A stretch of 9,957 bases of DNA from Thermoplasmata archaeon (GTDB taxonomy: Archaea > Thermoplasmatota > Thermoplasmata > Lutacidiplasmatales > UBA184). Location: positions 1 to 9,957 of the forward strand of contig JASHUL010000221.1 of the NCBI GenBank assembly GCA_030039995.1, read 5' to 3'. The notes beneath the pieces were generated by a model. It was not told where the DNA came from. It did not search any database and worked only from the letters and a program-made list of their open reading frames with translations. Shown piece after piece: positions 7,020 to 9,957 of the stretch. The position numbers and the translations under genes are program-made. Numbering within the stretch: position 1 is the first letter of the stretch; every line of letters starts with the position of its first letter.

Positions 7020-7826
7020 GTGGCGGACGACTCCTCCGGAGCGCTCGAAGTGCTGTACCGGGTGAGCGTCGCGGTCCATCGGGTCGTGCGCGACGCCCGC
7101 AGCTCGCCGCACCGCGCCGACGTGGTCGCGATGGGCGCGTCCGGTATGCCGACCGAAGAGCTCGACCGCCTGGCCGAGGGTGAGATCCTCCGCTCGCTCG
7201 ACGCCGAGGGGGTCGATTGGGACCTTCTCTCGGAGGAGATCGGGCATGTGCGACGCGGCGGCGACCGCACCCTCGTGGTCGACCCGATCGACGGGAGCCA
7301 CAACGCCCTGCGCAACCTCCCGTACTTCACGGTCTCGCTCGCCCTCGGTCGTCGGGACCTGGCCGGGGTCGAGGTTGGGCTGATCCGCGACCTGCACCAC
7401 GGCACCACCTGGTGGGCGGCCCGAGGTCACGGCGCGTTCCGCGACGGTCGGCCGATCCGCACGCGCCCGTGGGACTCTCGAACCGAGATGGTGTTCGTCA
7501 ACCTCGGCCGGAACGCCTCTGACGGGTCGGTGCGACTCGCGGGGAAGGCGCGGCGCGTCCGCTCCCTCGGCAGTGCGTCGCAGGAGCTCCTCATGGTCGC
7601 CCAGGGGAGCGCCGACGGGTTTCTCTTCGAGAACCGGGCCGAGGCGAACAACCTGCGCGCGACCGACATCGCGGCCGCCTACCGCATCGTGTTCGAGGCC
7701 GGCGGAGGCGTCACCGACGCGCGAGGGCTCTCGCTCGAGTCGTTTCCGCTGCATCTGGAGCGACGGACGAGCGTTTTCGCCTGGGGAGACCCCGAGTTTC
7801 GCAAGGTCTCCGAGGAGTACCGGTGA
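7020..7826 (+). CDS. Inositol monophosphatase-family phosphatase (FBPase/IMPase or NADP phosphatase)
   Basis: Complete 268-residue Mg-dependent sugar or nucleotide phosphatase. Metal-binding motifs: SEEIG (71-75, E72), DPIDGSHN (88-95, D88 and D91) and ATDIAAAY (214-221, D216), followed by EAGGGVTD (226-233). In archaea this family includes class IV fructose-1,6-bisphosphatase/inositol monophosphatase (MJ0109) and the NADP phosphatase half of MJ0917. The mobile loop reads GASGMPTEELD (39-49): the Asp usually present in this loop (D38 in MJ0109, or GADGT in relatives) is replaced, so the third metal site may differ. The GTG at 7020 is favoured by the TATA-like box 25 bases upstream. The stop overlaps the NAD kinase start as GTGA. 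That context favours NADP(H) as a substrate, but sequence does not decide between this and FBP or inositol phosphate. Confidence 0.92.
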   Translation: MADDSSGALEVLYRVSVAVHRVVRDARSSPHRADVVAMGASGMPTEELDRLAEGEILRSLDAEGVDWDLLSEEIGHVRRGGDRTLVVDPIDGSHNALRNLPYFTVSLALGRRDLAGVEVGLIRDLHHGTTWWAARGHGAFRDGRPIRTRPWDSRTEMVFVNLGRNASDGSVRLAGKARRVRSLGSASQELLMVAQGSADGFLFENRAEANNLRATDIAAAYRIVFEAGGGVTDARGLSLESFPLHLERRTSVFAWGDPEFRKVSEEYR

Positions 7827-8701
7827 AGATCGGACTGACTGCGCATCCGGAGAAGCCCAAGGCGATCGAGCTCGCCTCCGAGCTCCTCCGCGTGGTGGGC
7901 GACCGGGCCGAGGTCGTTCTTAGCGATGAGGTGGCGCGCTGCGACCCGGCGCGGCCCCATTTCCCGCTCGAGAGGATCGCCTGCGACGTCCTCGTCGCGA
8001 TCGGAGGCGACGGGACGTTCCTCCACGCGCTCCGCCGATCCGACGCGCCCCTCCTTCCCATCAACGCGGGGACCGTCGGGGTGCTGGCCGAGGTTGAGAC
8101 CCGACGCCCGAAGGAGTTCGAGTGGGCGATCGAGCGGCTCCTGCAAGGGTACTACTTCCTTGAGGAGCGAATGAAGCTCGCCGCGGAGATCGGTCGACGA
8201 CCGCTGCCGGACGCGACGAACGAGTTCGTCGTCCACTCCGCTGCCGTGGCGAAGATGGGGCTCTTCGAGATCGCCTTCGACGGCCACGTCGCGGGCCGCC
8301 TGCGCGCCGACGGACTGATCGTCGCGAGCCCGACGGGATCGACGGCCTACTCGCTGAGCTCCCGCGGCCCGATCGTCGACAGTTCGATCGACGCCCTGGT
8401 CCTCGCGGCGATCGCGCCGTTCCGAACCGACCCCCGCGCACTGGTGCTCGAGCCGATGCGGACCGTGCGGCTGCGTCCGGTCGAGGCGAAGCCGGGCGCG
8501 GTCGTCGTCGCGGACGGGGAGTCGGAGCACCCACTCTCCCCGACCGAACCGGTCACGATCTACCGGTCCCCACGGCGCGCGGTCCTGATCCGGTTCGGGT
8601 CGAGGTTCTTTCAGCGCCTCCGCGGAAAGCGGATCCTCCCGTGGTCCGAAGAGTTCGCCGAGGAGGGGCCGACGATTGCCGATCTTCCGCCCCCAACGTA
8701 A
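7823..8701 (+). CDS. nadK: NAD kinase
   Basis: Complete 292-residue cytoplasmic kinase converting NAD to NADP. Seen: AIGGDGTFLHALRR (59-72) with the family GGDGT motif and catalytic D63; NAGTVGVLAEV (81-91), matching the NxGxxGFL segment; TNEFVVH (132-138), carrying the conserved Asn-Glu; and DGLIVASPTGSTAYSLSSRGPIV (163-185), which includes the glycine-rich second motif. Length is normal for archaea. The GTG start forms a GTGA overlap with the phosphatase stop and has GAGGAG at 7812-7817, five bases upstream. The 3' end overlaps the next gene by 26 bases, and the TAA stop touches a 20-bp palindrome. NAD kinase joined to an IMPase-like domain in the same order is known from MJ0917, so the pair here looks like the split form. 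Confidence 0.96.
   Translation: MKIGLTAHPEKPKAIELASELLRVVGDRAEVVLSDEVARCDPARPHFPLERIACDVLVAIGGDGTFLHALRRSDAPLLPINAGTVGVLAEVETRRPKEFEWAIERLLQGYYFLEERMKLAAEIGRRPLPDATNEFVVHSAAVAKMGLFEIAFDGHVAGRLRADGLIVASPTGSTAYSLSSRGPIVDSSIDALVLAAIAPFRTDPRALVLEPMRTVRLRPVEAKPGAVVVADGESEHPLSPTEPVTIYRSPRRAVLIRFGSRFFQRLRGKRILPWSEEFAEEGPTIADLPPPT
8661..8668 (+). promoter_or_regulatory. Ribosome binding site that fixes the TTG start of the JAMM gene
   Basis: AGGAGGGG lies 7 bases before the TTG at 8676, inside the end of the NAD kinase coding region. It is the strongest Shine-Dalgarno match I noticed in the window and supports an otherwise unexpected TTG start. Confidence 0.75.
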
Positions 8702-9209
8702 GCGCCCCCCGGGGGGCGCTCGGCTCGGCGACACCCCGACGGCGATCACTCGGCGAGCGCTCGACAGCGCGCTGGCGAGCGCCCGCTCCGCCTACCCGAA
8801 CGAGTTCGGCGGGGTGCTCCGCGCGGACCCGCCGGGGGTGATCAGCGAGCTGCTCCTGCTGCCAGGGACGACCGCGGGACGCCGCCACGCGAACTTCCAG
8901 CTCTGGATGCTCCACGCCGACCTCTCGGTCGCGGGGACCGTCCACTCGCATCCTTCCGGGGCGCTGCACCCGTCGGAGGCCGACCTGCGGCTGTTCCGCA
9001 GTTGGGGCCGGCGCCACCTGATCCTGGGGGCCCCGTATGGTGCGGGGGCGTGGCGGGCCTACGACGGGAACGGGCGGGAGACCCACCTCGCGGTGGTCGC
9101 GAGCGCGGGCGCGCCCGGGTCGACGTCGAGACCCTATCGAGCCCCGCCGGCGCTGCCACCGGTCACGAGCGGAGCGGACGAGAGCGTGTTCCCCGACGAC
9201 GAAGCGTAG
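8676..9209 (+). CDS. JAMM/MPN-domain metalloprotease (Mov34/PAD-1-like)
   Basis: 177-residue protein with a full JAMM zinc-protease signature: E43 (NEFGGVL), H90 and H92 (VHSHPSG), and S100 and D103 (HPSEADL). Relatives cut isopeptide or C-terminal bonds after ubiquitin-like folds; in archaea the best-known role is removal of SAMP modifiers or trimming of ubiquitin-like sulfur carriers. The true substrate cannot be read from sequence. The N-terminus is basic (RPQRKRPPGGAR, 5-16), and the tail after about 145 is Pro/Ser-rich and probably disordered. The TTG at 8676 is chosen because no ATG, GTG or TTG lies between it and E43 in frame and a strong AGGAGGGG precedes it. The gene overlaps NAD kinase by 26 bases in another frame, so it is the third gene of that operon. 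It ends 6 bases from the converging radical SAM gene. Confidence 0.88.
   Translation: MPIFRPQRKRPPGGARLGDTPTAITRRALDSALASARSAYPNEFGGVLRADPPGVISELLLLPGTTAGRRHANFQLWMLHADLSVAGTVHSHPSGALHPSEADLRLFRSWGRRHLILGAPYGAGAWRAYDGNGRETHLAVVASAGAPGSTSRPYRAPPALPPVTSGADESVFPDDEA
8701..8720. repeat. Perfect 20-bp GC palindrome at the NAD kinase stop codon
   Basis: The arms AGCGCCCCCC (8701-8710) and GGGGGGCGCT (8711-8720) are exact reverse complements with no spacer. The first base is the last base of the NAD kinase TAA. The palindrome is also inside the JAMM reading frame, encoding about KRPPGGAR. As RNA it could form a short very stable stem only by giving up central pairs to make a loop. No U tract follows, so it is not a typical terminator. 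Confidence 0.9.
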
Positions 9210-9215
9210 TCGAGG

Positions 9216-9957
9216 TCACTCGCGCACAGGGATCGTCGGCATCGGAAGCCGGTCGGGGTACCGGTTCGGGTCGATGATCTCCCGGCCCCCGCGCACGGGC
9301 GGCTTGTAGAGCCCGTGCATCTTGGCGACGCCCAAGAGGAAGCTGATGAAACCGCGGAAGGTCGCTCGATACAACTGGGTGTGATTCCCCTCCCAGTCGA
9401 AGAAGTCGTTGAGGAGCGCCGGAGCCTGCCGGAGACCGTGGGTGAGGGCGCGCTTCAGCAATTCCTCCTGGAGCGGCGAGAGGCGGTCCCGTCGGAACCA
9501 GTCGCGGGACTTGAGATGCCCGAGCGGCACGAAGAACATCGGGACGAGGATCGCCTTGAAGTCCCAAAGGTCATCGATGAGGTCGATCGTCTTCGCGACG
9601 TCGTCCTCGGTCTCCTGCGGGAGGCCGACGATGAAGGTGCACGCGGGGTAGACCTTGTTGTCGTTCATAAGCCCCGCCGCCTGCACAACGAGCTCGGGCC
9701 ACTGGGACGCCTTGAGCGGAGCGACCTTGCCCGGCATCGCCGCGGTCACCATCCGGGGCGAGCCGGTCTCGACGCCCACCTCGACTCCCCACCACTTCTG
9801 CTTCTCGTCGAGGAGGATCTCCCCGCACTTCTGCAGCAACTTCGGCTTGGTCATCAGCGACGCGACGGCGACGTGGCTCCACCCGACCTGCTCGTAGTAC
9901 TTCTTCGCGAGCCGGAGGAGCGGTAGCAGCTTCTCTTCGTGGGGCATCACGTTCGGA
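9216..9957 (-). CDS. Radical SAM protein, C-terminal part (N-terminus off the right edge)
   Basis: About 246 residues are visible; the frame is open to the window edge. The segment shows the C-terminal half of a radical SAM barrel: WWGVEVGVETGSPRMV (about 55-70 of the visible part), matching the G-E-S-G-S beta-strand motif that contacts SAM, and TFIVGLPQETEDDVAKTIDLI (about 107-127), matching the GLPGET segment of elongator/B12-type radical SAM enzymes (COG1032-like). The CxxxCxxC cluster motif and any cobalamin-binding domain would lie beyond the edge, so I cannot confirm them. After the barrel come about 100 residues with a helical, aromatic-rich segment (NDFFDWEGNHTQLYRATFRGF) and a basic/proline-rich end. 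Substrate unknown. It converges on the JAMM gene with a 6-base gap and no visible terminator. Confidence 0.8.
   Translation of the reverse strand, partial: PNVMPHEEKLLPLLRLAKKYYEQVGWSHVAVASLMTKPKLLQKCGEILLDEKQKWWGVEVGVETGSPRMVTAAMPGKVAPLKASQWPELVVQAAGLMNDNKVYPACTFIVGLPQETEDDVAKTIDLIDDLWDFKAILVPMFFVPLGHLKSRDWFRRDRLSPLQEELLKRALTHGLRQAPALLNDFFDWEGNHTQLYRATFRGFISFLLGVAKMHGLYKPPVRGGREIIDPNRYPDRLPMPTIPVRE

Noticed and set aside
8701..8720. Intrinsic terminator after NAD kinase
   Set aside because: The GC palindrome has no following U tract and lies within the next gene of the same operon.
7679..8749. 356-codon open frame antisense to NAD kinase
   Set aside because: Arg/Asp/Gly-rich shadow of the NAD kinase frame, with no domain or promoter of its own.
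1..9957. CRISPR array, insertion sequence, tRNA or other RNA gene
   Set aside because: No spaced direct repeats, transposase-like motifs, terminal inverted repeats or tRNA-like cloverleaf were noticed; coding genes fill all but about 216 bases.

Overview
The window reads as a piece of a GC-rich archaeal chromosome (by eye about two thirds G+C), packed with housekeeping genes. The archaeal signs are a NOG1-family GTPase of the archaeal/eukaryotic type, a beta-CASP nuclease resembling aCPSF2, an IMPase-family phosphatase directly followed by NAD kinase (the domain order of the Methanocaldococcus jannaschii fusion MJ0917), a stand-alone JAMM protease, and TATA-like elements about 25-27 bases before two start codons that have no Shine-Dalgarno site. 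A high-GC Thermoplasmatota-like euryarchaeon is my best guess; this is inference from gene content only.

Layout, left to right. (1) 1-4479, minus strand: a four-gene operon transcribed gcvPA, gcvPB, M24 (Xaa-Pro/PepQ-type) peptidase, phosphofructokinase. Each junction is a 4-base ATGA or GTGA overlap. The kinase runs off the left edge and carries PPi-type active-site residues. (2) 4480-4593: a 114-base divergent promoter region. (3) 4594-5685, plus strand: NOG1-like GTPase, converging on (4) 5682-6923, minus strand: beta-CASP nuclease; their stop codons overlap in the four bases ctaa. (5) 6924-7019: a 96-base divergent promoter region that probably makes two leaderless mRNAs. (6) 7020-9209, plus strand: a three-gene overlapping operon of IMPase-family phosphatase, NAD kinase and JAMM metalloprotease. 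(7) 9216-9957, minus strand: the C-terminal part of a radical SAM protein entering from the right edge.

How they work together: GcvPA and GcvPB form the glycine decarboxylase (P-protein) of the glycine cleavage system; the H, T and L proteins are not in the window. The peptidase could release amino acids, and a PPi-PFK would act at the fructose-6-phosphate step of central carbon metabolism. The phosphatase/NAD kinase pair may set the NADP/NAD balance. NOG1 and the beta-CASP enzyme belong to ribosome assembly and RNA 3'-end processing.

I found no mobile element, CRISPR array, tRNA, rRNA or defence island. Every base lies in a gene or in one of three short gaps (114, 96 and 6 bases). I do not see a clearly new multi-gene system. 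The points most worth a second look are the PPi signature in the kinase, the split phosphatase/NAD kinase pair with an altered active-site loop, and a perfect 20-bp GC palindrome touching the NAD kinase stop codon.
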